Positions 9,157 through 18,018 of a DNA stretch of 64,000 bases are shown here, one piece after another. The translations under genes and the position numbers were made by a program. Each line of letters begins with the position of its first letter. Position 1 is the stretch's first letter. The stretch is from Pseudomaricurvus albidus (lineage in GTDB: Bacteria > Pseudomonadota > Gammaproteobacteria > Pseudomonadales > Cellvibrionaceae). The notes beneath the pieces were generated by a model that was given only the letters and a program-made list of their open reading frames with translations, was not told the origin of the DNA and did no database searches. The stretch spans positions 62,001 to 126,000 of the forward strand of contig NZ_JAHKRS010000012.1 of NCBI RefSeq assembly GCF_018863235.1, read 5' to 3'.

Positions 9157-10674
9157 ATGCTTTCATCTGCTAGACAAATTCAACTCCTGGTTGGATTGCT
9201 GTTTGTTGTAGGGTTTGGTGCAGCCGCATACAAGCATTTTGCGCTGGGCTTTCCGTTATTGGCTTCCGAAACAGAAACAGTCTGGCAGCTAGAAGGGCGT
9301 ATTGTCTTTGAGGCGGGTGATGGGCCAGTGGAGGTGCGTTTAAACCTGCCCGATGATAATTCTGCCCGCAGGATTGTGTCTTCAGACTATATTGCGCCTG
9401 GCTTTCACTATGAAGAAATTGTCGAAGATGGGGTGGCTCTGGGGCGATGGACAGCACAAGAGGCAGTAGGCACGCAAATCATCTATATGCGTTCGCAAAG
9501 TTATTTTGCGGACACTGAAGAGGAAGCCGAAAAGCCATTGCGGGCTCCCATGAAGGTCAAGCTGGATCCTGCGCTGAAAGCCACTGCGGAATCTTTTCTG
9601 CAGGGATTTGATAAAACCCTTGATGAAAAAAATGCCCTGAAGTTACTCAGACGGCTCAATCGTCGCGGTGATGACCAGGTTGACCTCCTGCTGAGAAACT
9701 ACTCCAGCCCACTCAAACGAACCCAATTGGCCGGTCAGTTGATGACCATGCTGGGCTATTCAGTTCAGCCGGTTCGAGGTGTTTTCCTGGATGATAAAGC
9801 CCGCAGTCAATCCATTTACAATTTTCTGGAAGTGGTGGTCGGCGATCAGAAAGTATTGATGGATGCCCGGGAAAATGTGGTCATTCCCTGGGATCGGGCG
9901 CTGTTGTTGCAAAAGGGTACCGAGCCTTTACTGGAAGTGTTTGGTGGTTCTAATTCACGTATCACATTTGCCACAACAAAAGTCCAGCGCGCTGCGTTCA
10001 GTTCTGCCATTGCAGCCGCGGGACATGCCCAAAACCCACTGATCGATTTCTCCATTTACAGCCTGCCGTTATCTGACCAGAACACATTCAAGCTGTTGCT
10101 GGTCATGCCGCTTGGGGCCTTGGTTGTTGTAATCCTGCGTAATCTTGTGGGTATTCGGACGTCCGGTACCTTTATGCCGGTTCTGATTGCCCTGACGTTT
10201 TTGCAGACCTCACTATTGGTGGGTCTGATGCTGTTTGTGATCGTTGTCGGCGTAGGTCTGATCATGCGTTCCTACCTCAGCTCTCTGAATTTATTGCTGG
10301 TGCCGAGGATTGCGTCCGTACTGGTATTTGTCATTATTCTTTATGCGGCCATTGGCGTTTTGAGTACCAAAATGGGATGGCAGGGCGGCTTGAAGGTGAC
10401 CTATTTCCCGATGATCATTTTGTCCTGGACGATCGAGCGGATGTCCGTTTTGTGGGATGAAGCCGGTGGTCGCGATGTGATGGTCGAGTGTGCCGGCAGT
10501 TTGTTGACGGCATCCCTTGCATACTTGTTGATGAGTAACACCTTTGTGTCGGATACCGTATTCCTGTATCCCGAGCTGCTGCTGGTGCTGTTGGGTGTGA
10601 TCATTGCCATCGGCAGTTACAGTGGTTTCCGGTTGTCGGATCTGCGCCGGTTTGCGCCTCTGGAGCGACACTGA
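9157..10674 (+). CDS. Inactive transglutaminase-like / 7TM membrane protein (UUP1 family)
   Basis: 505 residues. One N-terminal membrane helix (about 8-28), a periplasmic domain of about 270 residues that includes a transglutaminase-like core (LAGQLMTMLGYSVQPVRGVFLDD near 187-209, where the catalytic cysteine expected ahead of the helix is not visible), and a C-terminal block of seven hydrophobic segments (about 305-490) with NLVGIRTSGTFMPVLIALTF. This matches the Transglut_i_TM plus 7TM_transglut architecture. The stop overlaps the ATG of the ATP-grasp gene by one base (TGATG), indicating tight translational coupling. Probable role: membrane platform or receptor for the peptide made by the ligase; unproven. 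Confidence 0.8.
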   Translation: MLSSARQIQLLVGLLFVVGFGAAAYKHFALGFPLLASETETVWQLEGRIVFEAGDGPVEVRLNLPDDNSARRIVSSDYIAPGFHYEEIVEDGVALGRWTAQEAVGTQIIYMRSQSYFADTEEEAEKPLRAPMKVKLDPALKATAESFLQGFDKTLDEKNALKLLRRLNRRGDDQVDLLLRNYSSPLKRTQLAGQLMTMLGYSVQPVRGVFLDDKARSQSIYNFLEVVVGDQKVLMDARENVVIPWDRALLLQKGTEPLLEVFGGSNSRITFATTKVQRAAFSSAIAAAGHAQNPLIDFSIYSLPLSDQNTFKLLLVMPLGALVVVILRNLVGIRTSGTFMPVLIALTFLQTSLLVGLMLFVIVVGVGLIMRSYLSSLNLLLVPRIASVLVFVIILYAAIGVLSTKMGWQGGLKVTYFPMIILSWTIERMSVLWDEAGGRDVMVECAGSLLTASLAYLLMSNTFVSDTVFLYPELLLVLLGVIIAIGSYSGFRLSDLRRFAPLERH

Positions 10675-11633
10675 TGTCATCCTTCTTTTCGATGTTGGGA
10701 ATGGCATCCCCCAAGTTTTTGCGGGCAAAAGGCATTGTTGGAATGAACCTGCGCAATGTGAATTACATTGCCCGCAATAACCCTCGCCATCTCTACCCGA
10801 ATGTTGATGACAAATACAAAACCAAGTTGCTGTGTGCCAAGCATGATATTGCGGTACCGGAATTACTCGGTGTTTGTCGGGTTCAGGGACACATCAGCGA
10901 ACTCAAAGAGTTTTTAAGCCAATACCGCTGCTTTGTCATTAAGCCCGCCCAGGGCAGTGGCGGCAAAGGTATTCTGGTGATCTCCGGTCGTGATGGCGAG
11001 TATTACCTCAAGCCCAATGGCAAGAGGGTGACTCATGACGAACTGTGTCGCCACGTTTCCAATATTCTCAGTGGTCTGTTCAGTCTCGGTGGCAAACCGG
11101 ATGTGGCCCTGATTGAAGATCAGATCAAATTCACAGATGACTTCGAGGGCTTCTCCTACGAAGGCGTACCGGATATTCGGGTGATTGTTTACAAAGGCTT
11201 CCCGGTGATGGCGATGACTCGCCTGTCGACCAGTAACTCAGACGGCAAGGCCAACCTCCATCAGGGGGCTGTTGGGGTGGGCATTGATATCACTACTGGT
11301 GAAGCCCTGCGGGCCGTACAGTTTGATCGGCCTATTGAGCTTCATCCTGATACCGGCAAGCCCTTATCAACTCTCAAAATTCCATATTGGCAAGATGTGA
11401 TGTTGTTGGCAGCCCGCGGTTACGAGGTTAGTCAAATGGGGTATCTGGGGGTGGATATAGTGCTCGATGAACAGCGCGGTCCATTGCTGCTGGAATTGAA
11501 TGCTCGTCCTGGTCTTGCAATTCAGATTGCCAATGGCGAGGGACTGGTGCCGCGACTCAACTTTGTCGATAAATGTCCGCAAAACCTGTCACCCCAAGAG
11601 CGGGTTGATCGTATTTTGGAGTACTGGAATTAA
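10674..11633 (+). CDS. Alpha-L-glutamate ligase-like ATP-grasp protein (RimK-related)
   Basis: 319 residues. ATP-grasp fold: nucleotide-binding CFVIKPAQGSGGKGILVI at about 86-103, the segment VPDIRVIVYKGFPVMAMTRLS in the middle, and the metal-binding LLLELNARPGLAIQIAN near 276-292. It belongs to the ATPgrasp_ST group that occurs beside inactive-transglutaminase 7TM proteins and retropepsin-like lipoproteins. RimK relatives add amino acids to a carboxylate through an acyl-phosphate; the acceptor here is unknown. One-base overlap with the previous gene shows they are one operon. Confidence 0.85.
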   Translation: MSSFFSMLGMASPKFLRAKGIVGMNLRNVNYIARNNPRHLYPNVDDKYKTKLLCAKHDIAVPELLGVCRVQGHISELKEFLSQYRCFVIKPAQGSGGKGILVISGRDGEYYLKPNGKRVTHDELCRHVSNILSGLFSLGGKPDVALIEDQIKFTDDFEGFSYEGVPDIRVIVYKGFPVMAMTRLSTSNSDGKANLHQGAVGVGIDITTGEALRAVQFDRPIELHPDTGKPLSTLKIPYWQDVMLLAARGYEVSQMGYLGVDIVLDEQRGPLLLELNARPGLAIQIANGEGLVPRLNFVDKCPQNLSPQERVDRILEYWN

Positions 11634-11647
11634 TTTTCCGGCAGCCC

Positions 11648-12136
11648 ATGAACCAACGTATCGAAATCAGACAGGCAAACTTTTGCGAAGCTGCCGATCG
11701 GCAGGCCTTACAGCGATTGATGCAGGAGTACGCTTCAGATCCAATGGGGGGGGGGCATCCACTGCCTGAGTCTGTAATCGAAGCCCTCCCTGACAAGCTT
11801 CTGCATTACCCCGGTGCGTTTTCTGTGATTGCCTGGAGCGATGATCGTCCAGTGGGCCTGATCAACTGCTTTGAAACCCTGTCCACGTTTAAAGCCAAAC
11901 CCTTGGTGAATATCCACGATGTCGTGGTTAGTGCTGACTACCGAGGCCTGGGTATTGCATATCAAATGTTGGAGTGTGTGGAGAGAATTGCCAAAGAGCG
12001 TGATTGCTGCAAGCTCACTTTGGAAGTGCTGCAGGGCAACGAGCGGGCCCGACAGGTCTACCTGGCGTTTGGGTTTGCAGGTTACGAGCTTGATAAGTTC
12101 TATGGGCAGGCGAGCTTTTGGGAAAAGTCTCTGTAG
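11648..12136 (+). CDS. GNAT-family N-acetyltransferase with an in-frame G10 tract
   Basis: 162 residues. The acetyl-CoA binding segment DVVVSADYRGLGIAYQMLE (about 92-110) has the (R/Q)xxGxG/A pattern of GNAT enzymes, followed by LEVLQGNERARQVYLAFGF (about 120-138), the usual motif B. Start ATG 11648 is 14 bp after the ATP-grasp gene, so it may be co-transcribed. Ten consecutive G (11746-11755) encode a Gly-Gly-Gly run after DPM near residue 34; loss or gain of one base would truncate the protein early. The substrate cannot be predicted. Confidence 0.85.
   Translation: MNQRIEIRQANFCEAADRQALQRLMQEYASDPMGGGHPLPESVIEALPDKLLHYPGAFSVIAWSDDRPVGLINCFETLSTFKAKPLVNIHDVVVSADYRGLGIAYQMLECVERIAKERDCCKLTLEVLQGNERARQVYLAFGFAGYELDKFYGQASFWEKSL
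11746..11755 (+). repeat. G10 homopolymer inside the GNAT gene
   Basis: Ten G in a row within the coding sequence, about 100 bp after the start codon. Tracts of this length in an N-terminal coding region are prone to slipped-strand mispairing and could switch the gene on and off. They are also a common place for sequencing error. Confidence 0.8.
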
Positions 12137-12177
12137 TGTGTCTCGTGATCGGCAGACTTTGAACCGGGTCCTTTCAG

Positions 12178-13221
12178 TTAATCTTTGTTGTTCATTCCCT
12201 TTTGAATTAGCCCTTTCTGGTATTGTCCCGGAGAGAGCCCGGTCCAGCTTCTGAATGCGCGGATAAAAGAGGGTGTCTCGGTATAGCCCACTTTCTGGCC
12301 CGCCTCACCAATAGAAATACCTTCCTGACTTAACCAGTAAATGGATTGATCCCTGCGCAGATCGTCTTTGAGTTGCTGAAACTTACTGCCTTCGGCGGTC
12401 AATTTGCGACGCAGTGTGCGGGAGGTCATATGCAGTTGAGTGGCAATGTCTTCCAGTGTGGTTTTGTGGACATCCTCTGCCTGTTCCAGCAGTTGCATGA
12501 CTCTTTCGGTTTGATAATCAGTGAATCGTTGTTTACGGAACCATTGTAATGGCACCTGTGCGAGGTAGCGCTTAAGTTGTTCCATGTTACGGTGTATGGG
12601 CAGATCGAGAACCCCCTTGGGCCAGATAAGAGTGTTGTGTGATTGATCAAAGTCACGGGGAGCGGGGAACAACAGTCGGTACTCTTCGACGTGCTGGGGG
12701 GCAGGGTAGCTCAGCTGGATTCGCGTTAATGGAATCAATTGGCCGATCAACCATGAAGGAAATCGGTGCCAAATCAGCAGCAGTAACTCAATCAGGACGT
12801 GATGTTCATCGAGTTCAGGCTGAGTCAGGGTAATCGTCACCCGCACCTCGCTGTCTGTTTCTTCCACGTCAAATTGCAGGCTGCGGCTAATCAACCCATA
12901 AAAGCGCTGGGTTTCGCGCATGGCTTCCCGCAGGGTTTTTGTGTGGATCAAGTGTTCACACAGCAGTGCAAATACCCCAAAGCGGCAGGGTTCTGCCGTC
13001 AATCCGAGCAGTTCATCATCGGTATCCCGCATGATTTTCACCAGCAAGCGTGCCAGCTGCCGGGGCGCAAGTCTTGCGCCTTCCTGCTGCAGCAACGCTG
13101 GTGACAGGGCGGCAAAATCCAGCAGCTCTTTTTCATTCAGACCCTGCCGCAGGCCGTTTTTCAGGTGCGCCCGGGCAAAGTAGCTGGATACAGTGTGTCG
13201 GGTATCATAGGTATCCTGCAT
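12178..13221 (-). CDS. AraC-family transcriptional regulator (OruR/ArgR-like, Arabinose_bd N-terminus)
   Basis: 347 residues. The N-terminal about 200 residues resemble the Arabinose_bd (PF12625) sensor domain of OruR/VirF-like regulators (for example GVFALLCEHLIHTKTLREAMRETQRFYGL near 97). The C-terminal AraC domain has the first helix-turn-helix around TLEDIATQLHMTSRTLRRKL (about 256-275) and the second in GISIGEAGQKVGYTETPSFIRAFRSWTGLSPGQ, shown in part here. It is divergently transcribed from an acyl-CoA dehydrogenase gene with about 218 bp between starts, and is probably its regulator; the effector is likely a fatty-acid or related catabolic signal, by analogy only. Confidence 0.85.
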   Translation of the reverse strand: MQDTYDTRHTVSSYFARAHLKNGLRQGLNEKELLDFAALSPALLQQEGARLAPRQLARLLVKIMRDTDDELLGLTAEPCRFGVFALLCEHLIHTKTLREAMRETQRFYGLISRSLQFDVEETDSEVRVTITLTQPELDEHHVLIELLLLIWHRFPSWLIGQLIPLTRIQLSYPAPQHVEEYRLLFPAPRDFDQSHNTLIWPKGVLDLPIHRNMEQLKRYLAQVPLQWFRKQRFTDYQTERVMQLLEQAEDVHKTTLEDIATQLHMTSRTLRRKLTAEGSKFQQLKDDLRRDQSIYWLSQEGISIGEAGQKVGYTETPSFIRAFRSWTGLSPGQYQKGLIQKGMNNKD

Positions 13222-13439
13222 GAGATTTTTGTCCGTTTCTGATAATGATTGGCTGTATTTGAAGGGATTTTAGCATGTTGTTGGGTGTTTTTAAGACTGA
13301 CTTGTCCGAATATGTTAGTTAAATGGCAGTATTGAACATTGCTGGACGTCGGGTGTGAGCTCACAATGCTGGCCACTATTTTGAGATATTTCATGACGTT
13401 CAATCACCATGACTACGTCAAATGACATCGAGGCCCAAC

Positions 13440-14591
13440 ATGACCGATCAAGCTGTGAGTAACGAAGAATTAGAACTGTTCCGTGATATGGTTCTGCGTT
13501 TTTTCGAGCAGGAAGTCCACCCTTATTACGAGCAGTGGGAAAAGGACTGCATCACTCCTCGTGAACTGTGGAATACCATGGGGCAGGCTGGTCTGTTGTG
13601 TGTGGATATGCCGGAAGAATATGGCGCGGCTGGCTCCGCATTTGAAATTACTCAGATGATTCAGTGGGAAATGTCCCGTCTGGGTTACGGTGGTCTGGGA
13701 AGTAACTACAACATTCACGCCAATATTGTAGCCCCTTATATTTTCAATCTGGGCACCGAAGCCCAAAAGAACGAGTGGCTGCCCAAGCTGGTCACCGGTG
13801 AGGCCGTAGGTGCTATCGCCATGACTGAACCGGGTGCAGGCAGTGACCTGGCCGGCATGCGCACGACCGCAACTCGTGATGGTGATGATTACATCATCAA
13901 CGGTTCCAAGGTGTTCATCACCAACGGTATCCACGCAGATCTGGTCATTGTCTGTGCCAAAACCGATCCAAATGCCGGTTCCAAAGGGGTCTCACTGTTC
14001 TTGGTGGATGCGTCTTTGCCTGGATTCTCCAAAGGCCAGAAGATCGAAAAAATTGGTCAACACTCCAGTGATACTGCGGAATTGTTCTTTGACAATGTCC
14101 GTGTACCGGCGACAGCGTTGTTGGGTGGAGAAAACAAAGGCTTTATTCACCTGATGGAAGAGCTGCCTCGTGAGCGTCTGGGTTGTGCCACTCAGGCAGT
14201 TGCTCAGGCTCAGGGTGCCTTTGATCTGGCGGTAGAGTACGTACAGGAGCGTCAGGCCTTCGGTCAGCCTATTGCCCGTTTCCAAAATACTCGTTTCAAG
14301 TTGGCTGATGTGAAAGCGGATATCGCCCTGAGCAAGGCTCTGCTGGATCAGAATATGGCCAAATTCAAGGCCGGCACCATGACCGTTGACGATGCAGCCA
14401 TCCTGAAGTTGACCACCACTGAAATGCAGTTGCGCGCTGTGAATGAGTGTCTACAATTGTTTGGTGGCTATGGTTACACCACGGAATACCCAATTTCACG
14501 TTTCTATGTCGATGCCCGTATCCAGACGATATACGCGGGAACCTCAGAAATTATGAAAGAAGTGATTTCTCGTGGTATCCTAGGTCGTTGA
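13440..14591 (+). CDS. Acyl-CoA dehydrogenase
   Basis: 383 residues from the ATG at 13440; an in-frame ATG at 13422 would add six residues, but the family N-terminus aligns better at 13440. FAD enzyme that makes the first double bond in acyl-CoA beta-oxidation. The signature AIAMTEPGAGSDLAGM (about 127-142) and the C-terminal QLFGGYGYTTEYPISRFYVDAR with IYAGTSEIMKEVISR are the two conserved ACADH signatures; the second is of the short/branched-chain or long-chain LcaD-like type. It is followed by a crotonase gene after a 256-bp leader, and preceded by a divergent AraC regulator, fitting a regulated fatty acid catabolic unit. Chain-length preference cannot be told. Confidence 0.9.
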   Translation: MTDQAVSNEELELFRDMVLRFFEQEVHPYYEQWEKDCITPRELWNTMGQAGLLCVDMPEEYGAAGSAFEITQMIQWEMSRLGYGGLGSNYNIHANIVAPYIFNLGTEAQKNEWLPKLVTGEAVGAIAMTEPGAGSDLAGMRTTATRDGDDYIINGSKVFITNGIHADLVIVCAKTDPNAGSKGVSLFLVDASLPGFSKGQKIEKIGQHSSDTAELFFDNVRVPATALLGGENKGFIHLMEELPRERLGCATQAVAQAQGAFDLAVEYVQERQAFGQPIARFQNTRFKLADVKADIALSKALLDQNMAKFKAGTMTVDDAAILKLTTTEMQLRAVNECLQLFGGYGYTTEYPISRFYVDARIQTIYAGTSEIMKEVISRGILGR

Positions 14592-14701
14592 TTTACAGAA
14601 CACAGGATTCCAGACATCTTCAACGTTAATAGAGTTGACTGGAATCAACCGAAGATAGGCTGCTAAGGGCGCAAGCTCGGAGAGATTAGCAAGTCCTATG
14701 C

Positions 14702-14726
14702 GCCCGCCTTGTGCGGGCTTTTTTTT
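14702..14726 (+). terminator. Strong Rho-independent terminator between the acyl-CoA dehydrogenase and crotonase genes
   Basis: GCCCGC (14702-14707), CTTGT loop, GCGGGC (14713-14718) and eight T. It lies 110 bp after the dehydrogenase stop and 122 bp before the crotonase ATG. The upstream GGGCGCA (14667-14673) can pair with TGCGCCC (14699-14705), which would block the terminator stem; see findings. Confidence 0.85.
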
Positions 14727-14847
14727 GTCTGCTATTTTTGAATCGTGCTTGTATGTCAGCAATTTGGCTGATTTGGACAATGTTCCAAAAGAGTGGCTGG
14801 TCAATAATGACCCCCGGAAACAGAATTACCGACAAAGAGAGAGTCTT

Positions 14848-15552
14848 ATGACTGACTTAGTGAAATACGAAATAGATGGCAATATCGCTACCATTACCTT
14901 CCAGAATGGCAAGGTTAACGCCATGTCTCCGGATCATATGCAGGCAATCAATGACGCCCTGGATAAAGCCGAAGAGGCGGGAGCCGTGGTTATGTTAGTG
15001 GGGCAGCCAGGCATCTTTTCAGCTGGATTTGACCTTAAGGTCTTCCAGAAAGACCCGAAAGCGGGTGTTGAGATGGTTACCATGGGGTCTAGGCTTTGTC
15101 ATCGTCTTCAGTCATTCCCGACACCGGTAGTAGGTGTGTGTACTGGTCATGCGATTGCACAAGGCTGCTTTACGCTGCTGTCCTGTGATTACCGTATTGG
15201 TGTGGAAGGCCCATTCCAACTGGGTTTGAACGAGGTGCAAATTGGAATGACCATGCACCACGCGGGTATTGAAATGGCCAGATTCCGTTTGACGCCATCG
15301 TTCTTTCAGCGCTCTGTAATCAATGCTGAGATGTACGATCCGGCGACTGCCGTGGCGGCTGGCTTTCTGGATAAAATCGTCCCGGCGGACGAGTTGATGG
15401 CCGCAGCCAAGGCTGAAGCGACCCGTTTGGCCGGTCTGAACATGCCGGCTCATAAAGGGACCAAGCTGAAGACACGCGCGGAGCAGCTGGAGGCACTGGA
15501 TAACGCGATTGCTACCGATTACAAAAAACAGATGGCAGCACTGGGCGGCTAA
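14848..15552 (+). CDS. Crotonase / enoyl-CoA hydratase-isomerase family protein
   Basis: 234 residues from the ATG at 14848 (GAGAGAG at 14837-14843 as RBS). An in-frame extension to 14698 overlaps the terminator and has no homology, so I rejected it. The oxyanion-hole segment GQPGIFSAGFDLKVF (about 52-66) and GHAIAQGCFTLLSCDYRIG (about 98-116) are typical; LNEVQIGMTM (about 126-135) stands at the catalytic-glutamate position. The short length (usual enoyl-CoA hydratase about 257) matches a compact crotonase group often annotated 'crotonase/enoyl-CoA hydratase family'. Likely acts after the neighbouring acyl-CoA dehydrogenase, though the reaction might also be isomerisation. Confidence 0.85.
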   Translation: MTDLVKYEIDGNIATITFQNGKVNAMSPDHMQAINDALDKAEEAGAVVMLVGQPGIFSAGFDLKVFQKDPKAGVEMVTMGSRLCHRLQSFPTPVVGVCTGHAIAQGCFTLLSCDYRIGVEGPFQLGLNEVQIGMTMHHAGIEMARFRLTPSFFQRSVINAEMYDPATAVAAGFLDKIVPADELMAAAKAEATRLAGLNMPAHKGTKLKTRAEQLEALDNAIATDYKKQMAALGG

Positions 15553-15577
15553 CTCTCAGAGCTGACTTTTCTGCATA

Positions 15578-15605
15578 AAAGGCTGCCGGTTTGGCGGCCT
15601 TTTTT
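15578..15605 (+). terminator. Rho-independent terminator after the crotonase gene
   Basis: AAAGGCTGCC (15578-15587) pairs with GGCGGCCTTTT (from 15593, one G-U pair), followed by a T-run to 15605. It begins 25 bp after the stop. Confidence 0.8.
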
Positions 15606-15876
15606 ATAGCCATTGGCTGGTTATTTATTGGAGTCATGTTTTAAATGACTCGGCTGATGTGGCCGTAAATTAATCATTTCGGTTAAATCGCCTGATAATG
15701 TCTGAATTACCCATTTATTGTCGTTATATCACCGCATTAACGAAATAAACTTACCTGCACTCATTCCCTGTGCTTAGATATCTCTATTACAAGTAAGGTA
15801 TATCCCTGCAACGAAAATATACCCATACAAGAACAAAAATAGTCATCCAACATTGCCTGTTAAAGCGGAGAGAAGC
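15606..15876. other. Intergenic region before the molybdopterin oxidoreductase gene
   Basis: Together with the preceding terminator this gene-free stretch spans 324 bp. It is A/T-rich, especially around 15700-15850, and presumably carries the oxidoreductase promoter. I could not pick a confident -35/-10 pair or operator. GCGGAGAGAAGC (15865-15876) supplies the ribosome binding site. Confidence 0.4.
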
Positions 15877-18018
15877 ATGACTGATTCAACCAGTTTGCCT
15901 GAAGTTATCACCCACCATCGAGCCTGTCATTTGTGTGAAGCGATCTGCGGTCTTGAAATCAAGACTCAGGGAGATCAAATACTCTCCATCAAGGGAGATA
16001 AAGAAGACCCTTTCAGTCGTGGTCATATCTGTCCTAAAGCCACAGCCTTACAGGATTTACACTTTGACCCGGATCGACTGAAGCATCCGGTCAAGCGAGT
16101 GGGTGGAGGGTGGCAGCAGATCAGCTGGGAAGAGGCCTTTGATGCTGTGGCGGAAAATCTCGTGCGGGTTCAGCAGGTGAGCGGTAATAATAGCGTTGCC
16201 ATCTATTCCGGTAACCCTAATGTTCACAATTACGGCAGTATGACCCACGGCGGTATTCTGCGAAAAGCCCTGCAAACCCAGAGCAACTATTCTGCGACGT
16301 CACTCGATCAGTTACCCCATCAACTGATCTCCTACGCCATGTATGGCCATCAGGCGTTGATTCCGATTCCGGATATTGATCGCACTCAGTACATGCTGAT
16401 TATTGGAGGCAACCCGCTGGCCTCCAATGGCAGCATCATGACCGTGCCCGATGTCACTAAGCGTTTGAAAGCGATTCAGCGTCGAGGCGGAAAATTTGTC
16501 GTAGTCGACCCTCGTCGCACAGAGACAGCCGCCATTGCCGATGAGCATCATTTTATCCGTCCCGGCAGCGATGCTTTTTTGCTGATGGCGATCATCAATA
16601 CGTTGTTTGAGGAGAATTTGGTGACAACGGGTCACCTGACTCCGGTATTGGACGGGCTGGAGGCGGTCAGGCAGTCAGCTGAGGGATTTACCGCCGAAAT
16701 GGCATCCGAGCAAACCGGCATTGCAGCGAATTCCATACGGCAGATGGCAAGGGACATGGCTGCTGCGGATGGTGCGGTATGTTATGGCCGTATGGGTGTT
16801 TCCGTGCAATCGTTCGGTTCATTGTGTCAATGGGCCATTCAGATCATCAATATTCTGACCGGTTCACTGGATGTGCCTGGCGGCGCACTGGTGACGTCTC
16901 CTGCGTTTGGCTATATCAAGCCGGGAGAATCCGGAGCAGGCAGCTTTGGCCGTCGACACACCCGTGTGAGAGGTTTGCCGGAATTCAGTGGTGAATTCCC
17001 CAGTTCAGTGCTGGCGGAAGAAATTTTAACTCCGGGTGAGGGACAGGTCCGGGCATTGATCACGCGGGCCGGTAATCCTGTGTTATCTGCCCCTAATGGT
17101 AATGAGATAGACAGGGCTCTGGAAAGTCTCGACTTCATGGTTGCAGTGGATTTCTATATCAATGAAACCACCCGCCATGCCGATATCATTTTGCCACCAA
17201 CAGGCCCGCTGGAGCATGATCACTACGATATCGCGTTTCATCGTCTGGCCGTTCGTAACACAACTCGCTATAACGAACCCGTGTTCGAACCCGAAGCGGA
17301 CACGCGACACGACTGGGAAATTTACAACGAGCTCTCGGCGCGTATATCAGCCTTGAAAAACCTGGACTTCAAGCCTTTGCCTTCTCCTGACCTGATGCTT
17401 GATAGGGCTTTACAGCATGGGCACTATGGTAAGGCCGCCGGAGCCGAGCAGGCGTTGTCGCTGGATGTGTTGAAGCAATATCCACATGGTCTGGATTTGG
17501 GGCCGTTGCAGTCAGGTTTGGCTGAGCGATTGTGCACTGAGGACGGTCGAATACATATGGATGTGGATTACTTGCTGGCAGATGTTCAGCGCCTGCGTGA
17601 AACCCGTGTCGACACCGATACAGACGAACTGTTATTAATTGGCCGACGTCACGTTCGCAGTAACAATTCCTGGATGCATAATTTTCAGCGGCTGGTCAAA
17701 GGCAAGCCTCGTTGGCAGTTGTTGATGCACCCTGAAGATTTGAAAAAGCATCAGTTGGTTGATAACAGTCTGGTGACCATTCAATCCAGAGTGGGTGAAG
17801 TCACCACGACGGTTTCAGCCAGTGATGAGGTGATGCCCGGCGTGGTCAGTTTGCCCCATGGTTGGGGGCATAAGCGTAAAGGGGTGCACATGAGCATTGC
17901 CGCAGAACAACAAGGCGTTAGCTGTAATGACCTCACGGATGATGGTCGCTTTGACCCCGTGAGTGGCAATGCGGTTTTGAATGGCGTGCCGGTCAAGGTG
18001 TTTGCGGCAGCTCCGTAA
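15877..18018 (+). CDS. Molybdopterin oxidoreductase (formate dehydrogenase/nitrate reductase superfamily)
   Basis: 713 residues from the ATG at 15877, which has a GGAGAGAAG RBS. The N-terminal 4Fe-4S motif C-x2-C-x3-C-x27-C is in HHRACHLCEAICGLEIK and GHICPKA (about residues 13-52). Molybdopterin-binding segments follow (IIGGNPLASNGSIM near 172, KFVVVDPRRTETA near 204, QIINILTGSLDVPGGAL near 317), and a C-terminal molydop-binding domain (about 580-710) has the LPHGWGHKRKG turn. It is a single-subunit, cytoplasmic type with no twin-arginine signal. Substrate unknown; such genes often sit alone as 'formate dehydrogenase-like' or xenobiotic reductase. The last 26 bp overlap the convergent thiDE gene. 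Confidence 0.85.
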   Translation: MTDSTSLPEVITHHRACHLCEAICGLEIKTQGDQILSIKGDKEDPFSRGHICPKATALQDLHFDPDRLKHPVKRVGGGWQQISWEEAFDAVAENLVRVQQVSGNNSVAIYSGNPNVHNYGSMTHGGILRKALQTQSNYSATSLDQLPHQLISYAMYGHQALIPIPDIDRTQYMLIIGGNPLASNGSIMTVPDVTKRLKAIQRRGGKFVVVDPRRTETAAIADEHHFIRPGSDAFLLMAIINTLFEENLVTTGHLTPVLDGLEAVRQSAEGFTAEMASEQTGIAANSIRQMARDMAAADGAVCYGRMGVSVQSFGSLCQWAIQIINILTGSLDVPGGALVTSPAFGYIKPGESGAGSFGRRHTRVRGLPEFSGEFPSSVLAEEILTPGEGQVRALITRAGNPVLSAPNGNEIDRALESLDFMVAVDFYINETTRHADIILPPTGPLEHDHYDIAFHRLAVRNTTRYNEPVFEPEADTRHDWEIYNELSARISALKNLDFKPLPSPDLMLDRALQHGHYGKAAGAEQALSLDVLKQYPHGLDLGPLQSGLAERLCTEDGRIHMDVDYLLADVQRLRETRVDTDTDELLLIGRRHVRSNNSWMHNFQRLVKGKPRWQLLMHPEDLKKHQLVDNSLVTIQSRVGEVTTTVSASDEVMPGVVSLPHGWGHKRKGVHMSIAAEQQGVSCNDLTDDGRFDPVSGNAVLNGVPVKVFAAAP

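Noticed and set aside
14698-14847. An N-terminal extension of the crotonase from 14698
   Set aside because: The extension spans a strong terminator and encodes sequence unlike crotonases; the ATG at 14848 has a ribosome binding site and fits the family.
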